NCBI GenBank assembly: GCA_947501275.1
Contig: CANMVD010000005.1
Location: 62,001 to 126,000, forward strand
Source of the DNA: an uncultured Tateyamaria sp.
GTDB taxonomy: Bacteria > Pseudomonadota > Alphaproteobacteria > Rhodobacterales > Rhodobacteraceae
Reading direction: 5' to 3'
Length of the DNA stretch: 64,000 nt
Shown here: positions 8,812 to 17,041 of the stretch, in pieces
How the letters are laid out: each line of letters opens with the position of its first letter
How positions within the stretch are numbered: the stretch's first letter is position 1
Notes under the pieces: generated by a model
The model's database searches: none
What the model was told of the DNA's origin: nothing
The model's input: the letters and a program-made list of their open reading frames with translations, nothing else
Program-made: the position numbers and the translations under genes

Positions 8812-9723
8812 ATGCAAGATGGGAACGATTTTGATCCCCCCGTTGGCAAGGCGGAAACGCTGGCACCGGGATTGCGCCGTATCGTCGCCCCGAACCCATC
8901 CCCCATGACGTTTCGCGGCACCAACACGTACATCGTGGGGAATACAGAGCTGGCCGTAATTGACCCGGGGCCGGATCATTGCGAACATCTGCAAGCCATC
9001 CTGTCCGCTGTCACAGCCGACCAACGCATCAGCCACATCATTGTCACCCACAGCCATCTTGATCACTCACCGCTTGCGCGCGCATTGTCACGCGACACCG
9101 GTGCGCCGGTCTATGCGTTTGGGGATGCGCTGGCTGGGCGCAGTGCGGCCATGCAATCACTGGCCGCAACCGGTTTGGCGGGCGGCGGCGAAGGGATCGA
9201 TACGCAGTTTGCGCCCGACATTCATGTGAGCGACGGTGCTGTGATCTCCGGCCCGGATTGGCGCCTTGATGTCATCCACACGCCGGGGCATTTGGGCAAT
9301 CACATCTGTCTTGGATGGAACGATATCTGCTTTACCGCGGATCATGTCATGGGGTGGGCCAGTTCGCTTGTCTCACCTCCTGACGGAGACCTCACCGACT
9401 TCATGAACTCCTGCATCAGGTTGCAAGACGAGGACTGGCGCGTATTTTACCCCGGGCACGGCGCGCCGATCAACGCGCCGCAAGAGCGTCTGGCGTGGCT
9501 CATTGCGCACAGAAAGGGTCGAGAAGAGGCCATACTGGCCTCCCTCGCACAGGGGGCGGCGCACGCTGAAGCACTGGCGCAAGCCATCTATGTCGATACG
9601 GCGCCCGCATTGCTTCCGGCAGCGACGCGCAATGTGTTGGCCCATCTCATTGACCTGACGCAGAAATCGCATATCGCGCCCGTTGGCTCTTTGCGTGCTG
9701 ACGCCATATTTCAGCTGATTTAA
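8812..9723 (+). CDS. Metallo-beta-lactamase-fold hydrolase (LACTB2/glyoxalase II-like)
   Basis: A 303-residue cytoplasmic MBL-fold hydrolase. The metal-binding motif THSHLDHSPLAR, the second His in HTPGHLGNHICL, the Asp in CFTADHVMGW and the late His in YPGHGAPI complete the dinuclear site. MTFRGTNTYIVG and a C-terminal winged-helix-like tail (HLIDLTQKSHIAPVGS) match the LACTB2-like group. An ATG at 8806 is in frame, but AGGGG is better spaced for 8812. Substrate unknown. The 9724-9804 gap downstream carries the tRNA-Asn promoter region (a -10-like TGCTATAC near 9784). Confidence 0.9.
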   Translation: MQDGNDFDPPVGKAETLAPGLRRIVAPNPSPMTFRGTNTYIVGNTELAVIDPGPDHCEHLQAILSAVTADQRISHIIVTHSHLDHSPLARALSRDTGAPVYAFGDALAGRSAAMQSLAATGLAGGGEGIDTQFAPDIHVSDGAVISGPDWRLDVIHTPGHLGNHICLGWNDICFTADHVMGWASSLVSPPDGDLTDFMNSCIRLQDEDWRVFYPGHGAPINAPQERLAWLIAHRKGREEAILASLAQGAAHAEALAQAIYVDTAPALLPAATRNVLAHLIDLTQKSHIAPVGSLRADAIFQLI

Positions 9724-9804
9724 GCCAGCGCGAAAATAATTGCACTTTGGCTGTTCAAACCCACTGGACGCGCGGAATCGCCCTTGCTATACGGCGCGAA
9801 CCGT

Positions 9805-9879
9805 TCCGGCGTAGCTCAGCGGTAGAGCAGTTGACTGTTAATCAATTGGTCGTAGGTTCGATCCCTACCGCCGGAGCCA
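9805..9879 (+). tRNA. tRNA-Asn (GTT), integration site of the adjacent element
   Basis: A 75-nt cloverleaf with acceptor TCCGGCG/CGCCGGA, encoded GCCA end, D-stem GCTC/GAGC, T-loop TTCGATC and anticodon GTT at 9837-9839. The copy is intact. Its 3' 46 nt (9834-9879) are repeated at 20609-20654, showing that an element integrated into the tRNA 3' half and restored the gene, as is usual for tyrosine integrases that target tRNAs. Confidence 0.97.
9834..9879 (+). repeat. attL: 46-bp direct repeat (3' half of tRNA-Asn)
   Basis: Perfect 46-bp match to 20609-20654, beginning ACTGTTAATC and ending GCCGGAGCCA at the tRNA CCA end. Flanks differ on both sides (upstream TTG vs GTA, downstream AAATTC vs TGACAA), so the repeat limits are exact. 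It includes the anticodon loop, the usual crossover region for integrases of this type. Confidence 0.95.
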
Positions 9880-9942
9880 AAATTCCCCTAAAATCAATAG
9901 CTTATACATCTGATTTTCAGGGCTGATTTGGTGCAGAAATGC

Positions 9943-9962
9943 CTAGTAGTCGTCTAGTAGTC
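9943..9962 (+). repeat. Left arm-type repeat pair (CTAGTAGTC x2)
   Basis: CTAGTAGTCGTCTAGTAGTC: two copies of CTAGTAGTC at 11-bp pitch, 64 bp inside attL. A third, inverted partial copy (CTACTAGG) is near 9979. The same tandem pair, differing at one base, sits just inside the right end at 20457-20476. Paired short repeats at both ends fit arm-type binding sites of the DUF4102-type integrase. Confidence 0.75.
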
Positions 9963-9981
9963 ACCCACCCCACTGCGGCTA

Positions 9982-10263
9982 CTAGGACGATTCAACGGGC
10001 TTGGTGATATGCACCGCTTTCAGCTTCGGCATCAGTTCCCAGATCACGCGGGCGTCTTTGAACCCGGCGGTGCCTTTCTGGTGATTCACGGCCACCCGGC
10101 GCAGTCGCATCAGATCAGCATCGGACAAGCCCGCGTCTTTTAGTTGGCCCAGCCGTTGCGACAAAGTCCATTCAATCAGGTCGCCAAGACACGCCCTGAT
10201 CTCGTGAATGCTGGCATCGGGTGCGGGCTTAAACGGCAGTGAGGATTTGGTCACAGGCATCAT
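9982..10263 (-). CDS. Uncharacterised satellite protein, last gene of the capsid operon
   Basis: A 93-residue protein not recognised as a known family. Its mostly helical sequence (SIHEIRACLGDLIEWTLSQRLGQLKDAGLSDADLMRLRRVAVNH) is charged and contains no cysteine-based metal site. The start overlaps the previous stop by 4 bp, so it is translated with the structural genes. A connector, completion or small-terminase role is conceivable from position only; nothing in the sequence proves one. Confidence 0.7.
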   Translation of the reverse strand: MMPVTKSSLPFKPAPDASIHEIRACLGDLIEWTLSQRLGQLKDAGLSDADLMRLRRVAVNHQKGTAGFKDARVIWELMPKLKAVHITKPVESS

Positions 10264-10649
10264 GCGTTCCGAATGTTGGGTGCTTCATCGGCGGGCAAGC
10301 TGGTGCAGTCGAGGGTGACGGATACGCCCAGCACGTCACCAGCATGAACACTCAGCACGGCATAGAACACACCGTCTAGCAGGATCAGCGCTAAGCCATT
10401 GGGGGCCACATCCGATATGATGGTGACGCGGTGACTACCCTCATACGAAGCGGCAACGGTGAGATTGGTTTCTTTGGTGCGATCCAAATAGCCGTAGGTT
10501 TGGCTGATCCGGTCATATTGCATTTGACCTTCGGCGTCGTACACGGTTGTGCCGTTGTCTTCGGACACACCATAAAGAACCGCTTGCTTGTAGAGCGGGG
10601 AGTGTTTGGCCATGCGCAGTTGCGCTTGCATGGGTGTCAGAGTGTTCAT
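10260..10649 (-). CDS. Uncharacterised satellite structural-operon protein
   Basis: A 129-residue protein, not recognised. The N-terminal third is polar and helical. The C-terminal part looks beta-rich (TNLTVAASYEGSHRVTIISDVAPNGLALILLDGVFYAVLSVHAGDVLGV...), which could suit a head-completion or decoration protein, but that is inference from position after portal. It overlaps portal upstream (ATGA) and the next gene downstream by 4 bp each. Confidence 0.75.
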   Translation of the reverse strand: MNTLTPMQAQLRMAKHSPLYKQAVLYGVSEDNGTTVYDAEGQMQYDRISQTYGYLDRTKETNLTVAASYEGSHRVTIISDVAPNGLALILLDGVFYAVLSVHAGDVLGVSVTLDCTSLPADEAPNIRNA

Positions 10650-11653
10650 TCCCAGCCCACCAGTTTCATCGCTTTGTCGAGTTCCACACCGGCACCCGTC
10701 AGCACGCCCACGGCTCTTGCACGGCCCGCCACATCTGCGCTCATCATCTGGTCAATGGACACGCCGGTCACGCCCAGCTTTGCTCTCAGTTCGGGCAGCA
10801 TCATCTTGGCCATCGGCAGAACGGTTTGCAGGGCGAATAATCTATAGCCCTCGCGCATTGCCCCGGCGTTGCCGCTCCCCGTGGTGAGTGCCGGTGGAAT
10901 GCCAGCTGCGTTTAACAGCCGATGATGCAGGCTGTCCGTAAAGGGATTGAGGTCTGCCCTTTGCAGGTCAGGGGTAAGGTCTACCTTGCGCCATTCGGAG
11001 CGTTCACCGCCGGTGTGGTGGGCAAGGTCGCTCTTGGATGCAATCACCGCCAGTGATCCGCTACGCAGCCCTGAGGTCGCTTTCTGGCGTTCTTCCGGGG
11101 CAATGTTTGCTGGGAACGGCAGCACACCCTTGCCTGCGTAGTTGGTGGCGGTGGACACGGCTTGCTCAATCTCAGCCATCAAGGCGGGGCTGAGGCCCAT
11201 CATCCGCCACGGGCTGCGCCCGCGCCACGGCTGAGCAGGATCAGGGTTGATCGTGAAGTGCAGCACTTCATCCTCAACCGCCTTGATGGTCTCGGTCTTG
11301 TTCACGCGAGGGATATGCAGGTGATACTGGCCTTCGCTCACCTGATCCCAATACGGGACGGATTGCAGGTCTAGCTGGCCTCTGGTGAGACGGATGTGCC
11401 AGCATGACTCCCCACGAAACAACAGGTCGCGGGCGATGGTGGACAGCACGTTGGGGTCAATTGGCTCTGGCGCGGTCTCCACCATGCTCAGCCCGCTGGA
11501 CCAGAAATGCAGGGCGGTGCCGATGGTGGCGCTCAAAGGCACACCCTGATCCGACACCAGCCCTTGGCGACGGGTGTTGATAAAGTCAGCGGTCACTGTG
11601 CCGAATGCCCGCGTCTCAATCTGGGGGGACTTGCGCTTGAAGGGCCAGATCAT
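10646..11653 (-). CDS. HK97-family phage portal protein
   Basis: A 335-residue portal, which would form the dodecameric DNA-entry ring at one capsid vertex. WPFKRKSP at the N-terminus, VSTATNYAGKGVLPFPANI and LNPFTDSLHHRLLNAAGIPPALTTGSGNAGAMREGYRLF (stem/clip region of HK97 portals) support the call. It is shorter than many HK97 portals (about 400). It lies downstream of capsid, protease and connector, whereas HK97-type phages normally place portal right after TerL. Four-base overlaps on both sides. Confidence 0.9.
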   Translation of the reverse strand: MIWPFKRKSPQIETRAFGTVTADFINTRRQGLVSDQGVPLSATIGTALHFWSSGLSMVETAPEPIDPNVLSTIARDLLFRGESCWHIRLTRGQLDLQSVPYWDQVSEGQYHLHIPRVNKTETIKAVEDEVLHFTINPDPAQPWRGRSPWRMMGLSPALMAEIEQAVSTATNYAGKGVLPFPANIAPEERQKATSGLRSGSLAVIASKSDLAHHTGGERSEWRKVDLTPDLQRADLNPFTDSLHHRLLNAAGIPPALTTGSGNAGAMREGYRLFALQTVLPMAKMMLPELRAKLGVTGVSIDQMMSADVAGRARAVGVLTGAGVELDKAMKLVGWE

Positions 11654-12219
11654 ATGTGCACCTCGCCTGATAGCAGGGCACCAGCACCAGAGCCGTACAT
11701 CACACCTTTGAGGTCTTCGCGCGTAAGCGATGAATCCCCTGCGGATTGGCTGCGGAATTCACGGCGCAAGGGATTTTGGATGATTTGATAGGCGGCGAGG
11801 TTCCACACCGCTTGCCGTACATGCGGCCCTGCAGTGGCACCGGGCGTGGTGGCGGCATGGCTCAGGCGGTATAGGGAACTGGGTTCCAGTTCGATCATGC
11901 CCAAGCCCGCGATGTAGGTGTCCTGCCACGGCATCCATGTGCCGTTTGCCAGACACTCAACAGTCAATTCTTCTGGGAACGGATAGCGCGGCCAAACCCA
12001 TGTGATGGGCGAGTGTACTTTGATGATCACGCGACCCGATGTCATGTCCCGGTAAGTGCGTCCGGTGAAGGTTTCCACCTGCACCCATGCGGCCTCAATC
12101 ATGCTGGTGGCGTCGTCTTCACTCACGCCCGTTTCCAGAGCAAGTGCGACAGGATCAACGCCCTCTGGAACAGCCCCGAACGTCCATTGTGGTTCAAAGT
12201 GAGTCACGGCGTCATTCAT
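11650..12219 (-). CDS. Putative head-tail connector (gp6-like) protein
   Basis: A 189-residue protein resembling phage head-tail connector/adaptor proteins. An acidic helical N-terminus (GVSEDDATSMIEAAWVQVETFTGRTYRD) leads into a beta-rich middle (VECLANGTWMPWQDTYIAGLGMIELEPSSLYRL) and a helical end (VRQAVWNLAAYQIIQNP). The first part matches the usual connector pattern of a short helix bundle with FTGRxY. The role is inferred from this and from its place between protease and portal. Confidence 0.7.
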   Translation of the reverse strand: MNDAVTHFEPQWTFGAVPEGVDPVALALETGVSEDDATSMIEAAWVQVETFTGRTYRDMTSGRVIIKVHSPITWVWPRYPFPEELTVECLANGTWMPWQDTYIAGLGMIELEPSSLYRLSHAATTPGATAGPHVRQAVWNLAAYQIIQNPLRREFRSQSAGDSSLTREDLKGVMYGSGAGALLSGEVHI

Positions 12220-12806
12220 GGCAAAATCACCCTATGTGGCGTGCTGTGCAATTGATTGCACGACATCTTGCGAAGTTCGGCGGATGTGGTGGGGTATGCA
12301 GGGCGAGTGACCAGACTTAGCTCGTAGAGTACCGCGTGGGCGATTTGCCTGATCTTTACGGATGGGTTGCCCGGCTCAGGCACAAGCGTCTCAGCATCGG
12401 CCACAACGTTCTTGGGTGGCACGCGAAACCCCGGTGAAACGCCCGTCACCAGCCCCGCACCGATCATGGCGAGGGCATCGGTGATATGGGTCGCACGCTC
12501 TGCGCCTTCTGGAATCTCTGCGAAGAATTCCAGTGCTTTATCGGTGTCTTCTAAAGTGAGATTGCCTGCTTGCCGCGATGCGAGCGGCTTTCCGTAGTCA
12601 TGCCCGAACAGCAGATGGATGTCCCGGCTTAGGTCTTCGAGTGCGAACGCGAATGCGCCAGCAGCGAATGTCTCTTTGCGGACGGTGCCCCGGTCGCTCA
12701 TCACGGCCAAGGCCCCGTAGGGAAACCGGCCCGCAATCAACGGGCGCTTATTGCGCTGGCGCACTTCGAGGGCGTCAACGTCCCATATCATGCGAGCCGG
12801 TTCCAT
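12216..12806 (-). CDS. HK97-family prohead protease
   Basis: A 196-residue capsid maturation serine protease of the herpesvirus-assemblin fold. It would cleave the delta domain from the capsid protein after prohead assembly. LIAGRFPYG, RDIHLLFGHDYGKPLA (His69 candidate) and GLVTGVSPGFRVP (Ser124 candidate) are the expected motifs in order. It directly follows the capsid gene, the reverse of the usual protease-capsid order. The last 15 codons contain a 16-bp palindrome also found in the element's noncoding region. Confidence 0.9.
   Translation of the reverse strand: MEPARMIWDVDALEVRQRNKRPLIAGRFPYGALAVMSDRGTVRKETFAAGAFAFALEDLSRDIHLLFGHDYGKPLASRQAGNLTLEDTDKALEFFAEIPEGAERATHITDALAMIGAGLVTGVSPGFRVPPKNVVADAETLVPEPGNPSVKIRQIAHAVLYELSLVTRPAYPTTSAELRKMSCNQLHSTPHRVILP
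12246..12261. repeat. 16-bp palindrome, copy 1 (GTGCAATTGATTGCAC)
   Basis: Perfect 7-bp arms around TG. Its reverse complement GTGCAATCAATTGCAC matches 15 of 16 bases at 17167-17182. Both copies have CAAGATGT next to them, on opposite sides. Located in the 3' end of the protease gene. Possible binding site of a satellite or helper protein, or a packaging signal. Confidence 0.5.
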
Positions 12807-14038
12807 TACGCGACGCTCACATTCGTGATGCGCTTGAAGCGAGTAGCAAGGCGCTGCACCAAGACGTCTTGGAAGCTGAACACTGTCAGTGCCACCTTGC
12901 CCGTTTTTGACTCACTGTAGGGGTCTACGATCAGTTCAGGACTGCCCCAGTTCACCATCCAGGCATGTTGCGCAGGCGCTCCCACGTAGACGTTGCTCAG
13001 GTCGTTCGTGATGCCGGACACTTGCGAGGAAAACGTCATGTTCGACACGATCTTCTTGGCTTGATCGTATTCGGTCAGGATATCGCCAAACGTGCCTGTC
13101 AAAAGCGTGTGCAGGTGATACGGAACGCCCGCAACATGGACGCCATTTAGGTCGTTCAGCTTGGCGCTGACCATCACGTCAGTCATCCACCGCACCAGCG
13201 ACGAATAACCAATCACCGCGCTCTCATTGTCGTTTGGCGAAGACAGCAGCGTCTCAAGGCCAGCGGGTTGATTGTCCGTGCCGGTGCCTTGGAAGGCGGC
13301 CAAGTCCATGGCTTCGCGAATGACTTCTGCCAGATCACGCCGCAGCATCGGTTGCAGGGCCGAGTTCTGGCGAATGGCTTGGCGGCTGAGAAGATACCGG
13401 GCCGTCAGCGTCTTGATGCCCGGTTCCTGCACGTTCGTGTTGATCGTGGCAGCGTCCACCCCTGCGCCTTCTGACACCCATGCGGCGCTGGTACCGTCGG
13501 TGAGTTCCGGGAAACGGGGTTGGCCGGATACTTGGATTGTCTGGAAACCAAATTTCTGAGCGGCACTTGCCTCAAAAACGCGTTCAAGGGCCTGCATGGT
13601 CGGGCGCGATGCGAGTTCACCAGAAGACGCATCGGGTGCCGTAACGGTGGCGTCTGCCCGTTGTTCAAGCGCTTCCCATGGGAACCGGGTGCCCTTCATG
13701 GCTTTGCCGTCCCGTTTTTCCAGTTCGGCGCTGATTTCAGCTTCCCGACCAGACAAAGGTTTTTGGTCTTCGAGAGCTTCAACCATCTTTGCGATGTCAA
13801 ACGACCGACATTCGGCGTTAAAGTCCTTGTCTGCGGTATCAGGCTCTTTGATCTTCTCACGCTCAGCGTCTTCGAGGATCAACGCTGTCCGCAACTCCAC
13901 CTCTGCGCTTTGATATTCATCTGTCAGGGACCGCAGTTCTGTGCGGGCATCATCGGTGATTTCATCGACCTTCTGAATCTCGGCCATTTTTTCGCGCCGC
14001 TTCGACTGCGCCAATTGAATTTCTTGGGATTTCAGCAT
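12806..14038 (-). CDS. HK97-type major capsid protein with scaffolding delta domain
   Basis: A 410-residue HK97-fold capsid protein. Residues 1-85 are a charged coiled coil (the delta scaffolding domain), followed by a linker near 110-125 where the prohead protease would cut, then the shell domain. FGFQTIQVSGQPRFPELTDGTSAAWVSEGAGV and AEVIREAMDLAAFQGTGTDNQPAGL are classic family segments. The ATG at 14038 follows GAAGGAAC; the longer open frame to 14089 lacks such a site. Having its own capsid gene is what separates cf-PICIs from classical PICIs. Confidence 0.93.
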   Translation of the reverse strand: MLKSQEIQLAQSKRREKMAEIQKVDEITDDARTELRSLTDEYQSAEVELRTALILEDAEREKIKEPDTADKDFNAECRSFDIAKMVEALEDQKPLSGREAEISAELEKRDGKAMKGTRFPWEALEQRADATVTAPDASSGELASRPTMQALERVFEASAAQKFGFQTIQVSGQPRFPELTDGTSAAWVSEGAGVDAATINTNVQEPGIKTLTARYLLSRQAIRQNSALQPMLRRDLAEVIREAMDLAAFQGTGTDNQPAGLETLLSSPNDNESAVIGYSSLVRWMTDVMVSAKLNDLNGVHVAGVPYHLHTLLTGTFGDILTEYDQAKKIVSNMTFSSQVSGITNDLSNVYVGAPAQHAWMVNWGSPELIVDPYSESKTGKVALTVFSFQDVLVQRLATRFKRITNVSVA

Positions 14039-14051
14039 TGTTGAGGTTCCT

Positions 14052-14390
14052 TCATTGGGCGGCTTGAATGGCCGTGAGAAAGGCGTCACGCCCCTTCACT
14101 GGGGTGCGGCGGCGTTGCTTGGGTTTAGGTTCGTGTTTCTTGAAGCGTTCGGCGTTGGTGCGCTTCGCGTGGCAAGAGGCGCAGAGCCATTGCAGGTTGC
14201 GCATGTCGAATGGATCAATGCCCTGCGCGGCGCAGTTTGCGCGGCTGACAATGTGGTCACCTTGCCCAGCCATGCCGGTGAAACAGTTGCAGCACTCGCA
14301 CCGGAAATTGGCGCGCAGGGCCAGTGCTCGGCGCACGCGTTGCCAGCGGGCGGTGTTGATCGTGGATTTTTCAGACTGGTGAGGCATCAA
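14052..14390 (-). CDS. HNH endonuclease (packaging-associated)
   Basis: A 112-residue HNH nuclease. Zinc-binding CxxC pairs at Cys31/Cys34 and Cys70/Cys73 flank the active-site Asp45-His46 (GDHIVSR) and Asn65. Small HNH proteins beside TerL are needed for cos cleavage in HK97-like phages and occur in cf-PICIs. It overlaps the TerL stop by 4 bp. Its position here, after TerL and not before it, is slightly unusual. A role in genome packaging is inferred from this context. Confidence 0.9.
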   Translation of the reverse strand: MMPHQSEKSTINTARWQRVRRALALRANFRCECCNCFTGMAGQGDHIVSRANCAAQGIDPFDMRNLQWLCASCHAKRTNAERFKKHEPKPKQRRRTPVKGRDAFLTAIQAAQ

Positions 14391-15916
14391 AACACCTCAA
14401 CTTCATATTCAGGCTTGGGCGCTTCGCGGTCGCGCATATAGGCCCCAGCGGCGAGGATCAGGGCTGCGGCCACATCATTGCGCCCGTCGCGGTGCGCGCG
14501 GTCCAGTTGAACCGCCCCAGTGGTGCTGACCTTGCAATCGGCTTCCGCAAGCGACGCCTCTAGCAGTAGGTTGCGGCATAGCTTGGCCTTGCCCGCTAAA
14601 AACATTCGGCGTGTGGCAAGGATATCGGCGTTGCCGTCTTTGGGACCGTTGGCGCGAAGATTGAGGGGCCAGTCCACACCGGCCTTGGCAAGAGCGTTGC
14701 GCAACTCACCTTCGCGGTATCGGTCCCCGGTGACGCTTTGCACGGGATGGCCCCGTATCATGTCCAGCACATGCGGGATGAATTCGGACAGTTCGGTGAC
14801 GTGGCCGGTGGTCTCTTTGAGTTCGCCGCGCTCAGCGCATTGCACCCATGTCATGCCCACCAGATCACGCTTGCCGCGCTGCAACAGATTCATATCAGCA
14901 GATGGAAAGGCCCCTACCGCCCTCACAACGCCGCTTTCAAAGACAGCGACGGCGGCAGTCATGGACGCGGCCCCGCCTAGATCAAGGCCAAGCCACACGG
15001 GTTCGCCGGAGATGGGTTCGGCGGCTTCATCATAGGCGCGTTGCAGCGTCTTGTATTCGAGTAGCAGTTGCCGTTGCGGATCAAGTGGAGCGTTGAGTTG
15101 CCAAGCCATGAAAGCCGTGGTGGTGCCTGCGGCCTCCGCCTCAGTAAATGCGTCTTCGAGGAAGCGGCGGGACTTAATGCCAGAAGCCAACCCCGGATTG
15201 ACCTTTTCCCATAGGTCGCGGTCACCCGGATCAGCATCTAAGGGCGCGGACCAGCAATGGACCTTGGTGGAACGCGATGGGCGCTCTATCCGTTCGTTAA
15301 ACTGTTTGCTGGTGCCTCTTGTGCCGGTGATGATCAGCCTGCCGTCGCGGGCGGCGAGGCTATCGGTGAGGTTTTGAATGACTTCGCTGTTATCGGTGAG
15401 AAGGCCCGCTTCATCCACGAGCGCGAAGTCGAGGCTCAAGCCGTGGCCTTGGGTCTTGGACCCGGACAGGATTTCAAGGCGGGAATTGTTGTCACCCAGG
15501 ACAACGCCGGGGGCCGGATTCTTGCGCACCTTGATGTGATCCAGCCCGTTCGCCTCGCACAACTCTTGAATGGCGAGGGCAAGCATCAATGAATGATTTT
15601 CGGAAGGGCTGGCAATGGCACCGCGCCAGCCGGGCAAGTGCAGCGGTGACCCTTCCGTCAGATAGGCCAGTGCCAAGGCGGCACACATGCTCGTCTTGCC
15701 GTTCTTACGGGCAATGCTGAATAGGACCGTGCGGTGAAGCGGTGATCCGAATTCATCATTCGCTAGATGATCGTCAATGACGTCCCGCTGAAAGTCATGC
15801 AGCACATACGGCTTGCCACGACTGATACCGCTGGGGATTTTGAATTGCTCAAGCCACGAGGCAAGTGCCTCGGTTTTGTCGATTGGCCGATGTGGTTTCT
15901 TGAGTTTTAGAGCCAT
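14387..15916 (-). CDS. Terminase large subunit
   Basis: The 509-residue ATPase/nuclease motor that cuts and pumps DNA into the prohead. ATPase domain: Walker A-like SIARKNGKTS (about 67-76) and Walker B FALVDEA (Asp168-Glu169). Nuclease domain of RNase H fold: Asp312 (LGLDLGG), Asp398 (VTGDRY) and Asp481 (GRNDVAAALILA). All catalytic residues are present. No small terminase gene is evident upstream; the preceding gene is divergent. First gene of the leftward structural operon, whose promoter should lie within 15917-16003. Confidence 0.95.
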   Translation of the reverse strand: MALKLKKPHRPIDKTEALASWLEQFKIPSGISRGKPYVLHDFQRDVIDDHLANDEFGSPLHRTVLFSIARKNGKTSMCAALALAYLTEGSPLHLPGWRGAIASPSENHSLMLALAIQELCEANGLDHIKVRKNPAPGVVLGDNNSRLEILSGSKTQGHGLSLDFALVDEAGLLTDNSEVIQNLTDSLAARDGRLIITGTRGTSKQFNERIERPSRSTKVHCWSAPLDADPGDRDLWEKVNPGLASGIKSRRFLEDAFTEAEAAGTTTAFMAWQLNAPLDPQRQLLLEYKTLQRAYDEAAEPISGEPVWLGLDLGGAASMTAAVAVFESGVVRAVGAFPSADMNLLQRGKRDLVGMTWVQCAERGELKETTGHVTELSEFIPHVLDMIRGHPVQSVTGDRYREGELRNALAKAGVDWPLNLRANGPKDGNADILATRRMFLAGKAKLCRNLLLEASLAEADCKVSTTGAVQLDRAHRDGRNDVAAALILAAGAYMRDREAPKPEYEVEVF

Positions 15917-16003
15917 ACATCTGGCCTAGAACCCATGAGTCCAGACGGTCAACAGGATAAGGCCAGATTAGAGGTCTAGTGGTTCAAGGGCGGGGCCAGT
16001 ATC

Positions 16004-17041
16004 ATGGCTCTAGGCAAGAACGAGCGGTGCAAAATGCAGTTTATCTACAGTGAGCCTCAAACAGAATTTGAGAAAATGATCGGTGGCTGTCGCCATATCA
16101 ACGCCTTTGGCACCATTCAGAGAGGCGACGCAGATCGACTCGTGGACATAATCCGCAAGTGCGAAGTCCCACCACAAACGAACGTTTATATCAATTCCAC
16201 GGGCGGCGATTTGGAAGAGGGTTTAAAGATTGGCTGCGTTATTCGCGCTTACAACTTAGAGACTTCGATTGGCACGTACACGCTGGAGCCACCTCAGGGC
16301 GATGTGCCTATGGCGTCTAGAACCCTTACACCTGGAGTGTGCTACAGCGCAGCAACAATGGCCTTCGCGGGGGGGCGTTTACGGCACTTCCCCAAAGGCT
16401 CAAAATTCGGTGTTCACCGTTTCATGTTTCAAACACCAGACCCTAGTAACGTGGAGAAGTCCCAAGAACTATCTGCCAGCATGGCATCTTTTTTAGAGAA
16501 AATGGGGGTTGCGCTTTCGTTTCTTCAAACATCTGCAGCGGTCCCTAGCGATACCATTTTGGAGTTAGATGAAACCCAGCTTGAGTCGCACCAAATGGTT
16601 ACAGGTGGTCAAACAGGAGTCGAGTGGGGCACCGAGATGCGCAGAAACATGATGTACGTTCGCGGTACCAGAGACTCTATCTACGGCAAACACAAGGTCA
16701 TGCTAGCGCACGCGAAAGACGCTGGTTTTATGTTCTGTGCAGTAATCGAGGCGCAAGGACGCCAACAGGAACTTTGTGATCTCGGTCTGGTGGAGATCGT
16801 CGTCAATGGCGAAGATCATCGGATCAACATTTCGGACAGATGCGACCGAATGGCAAACGATGTAGACGTCATCCTCATCTCAAAAATCACAAGTCAAGAA
16901 GCGGCTCTTATTGCTTACAGTAACAGTTTCGGTGTGCAAATTCGCTTTTGGGAAGATTCAGAGATGTTTCTCGGCATCTCCGCGATGGATACGACAGGCG
17001 GACAAGATAGCCTCATAACGCTCTACAAAAACATGAGCTAG
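16004..17041 (+). CDS. ClpP/SppA-fold serine protease-like protein with C-terminal extension (satellite cargo)
   Basis: A 345-residue cytoplasmic protein, the only plus-strand gene in the satellite. Residues 30-200 form a ClpP/crotonase-like domain related to COG3904: oxyanion turn NSTGGD (64-69), candidate nucleophile Ser115 in CYSAATMAFAGG and His138 in FGVHRF, with spacing close to ClpP. The about 130 C-terminal residues are not recognised. Codon use and AT content look unlike the packaging operon, suggesting separate acquisition. PICIs carry anti-phage cargo at comparable positions, so a defence role is plausible but unproven. The start could also be the internal ATG at 16034. Confidence 0.8.
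   Translation: MALGKNERCKMQFIYSEPQTEFEKMIGGCRHINAFGTIQRGDADRLVDIIRKCEVPPQTNVYINSTGGDLEEGLKIGCVIRAYNLETSIGTYTLEPPQGDVPMASRTLTPGVCYSAATMAFAGGRLRHFPKGSKFGVHRFMFQTPDPSNVEKSQELSASMASFLEKMGVALSFLQTSAAVPSDTILELDETQLESHQMVTGGQTGVEWGTEMRRNMMYVRGTRDSIYGKHKVMLAHAKDAGFMFCAVIEAQGRQQELCDLGLVEIVVNGEDHRINISDRCDRMANDVDVILISKITSQEAALIAYSNSFGVQIRFWEDSEMFLGISAMDTTGGQDSLITLYKNMS

Noticed and set aside
14039-14089. Capsid protein start at 14089
   Set aside because: It would overlap the HNH gene and lacks a ribosome site; GAAGGAAC is spaced for 14038.
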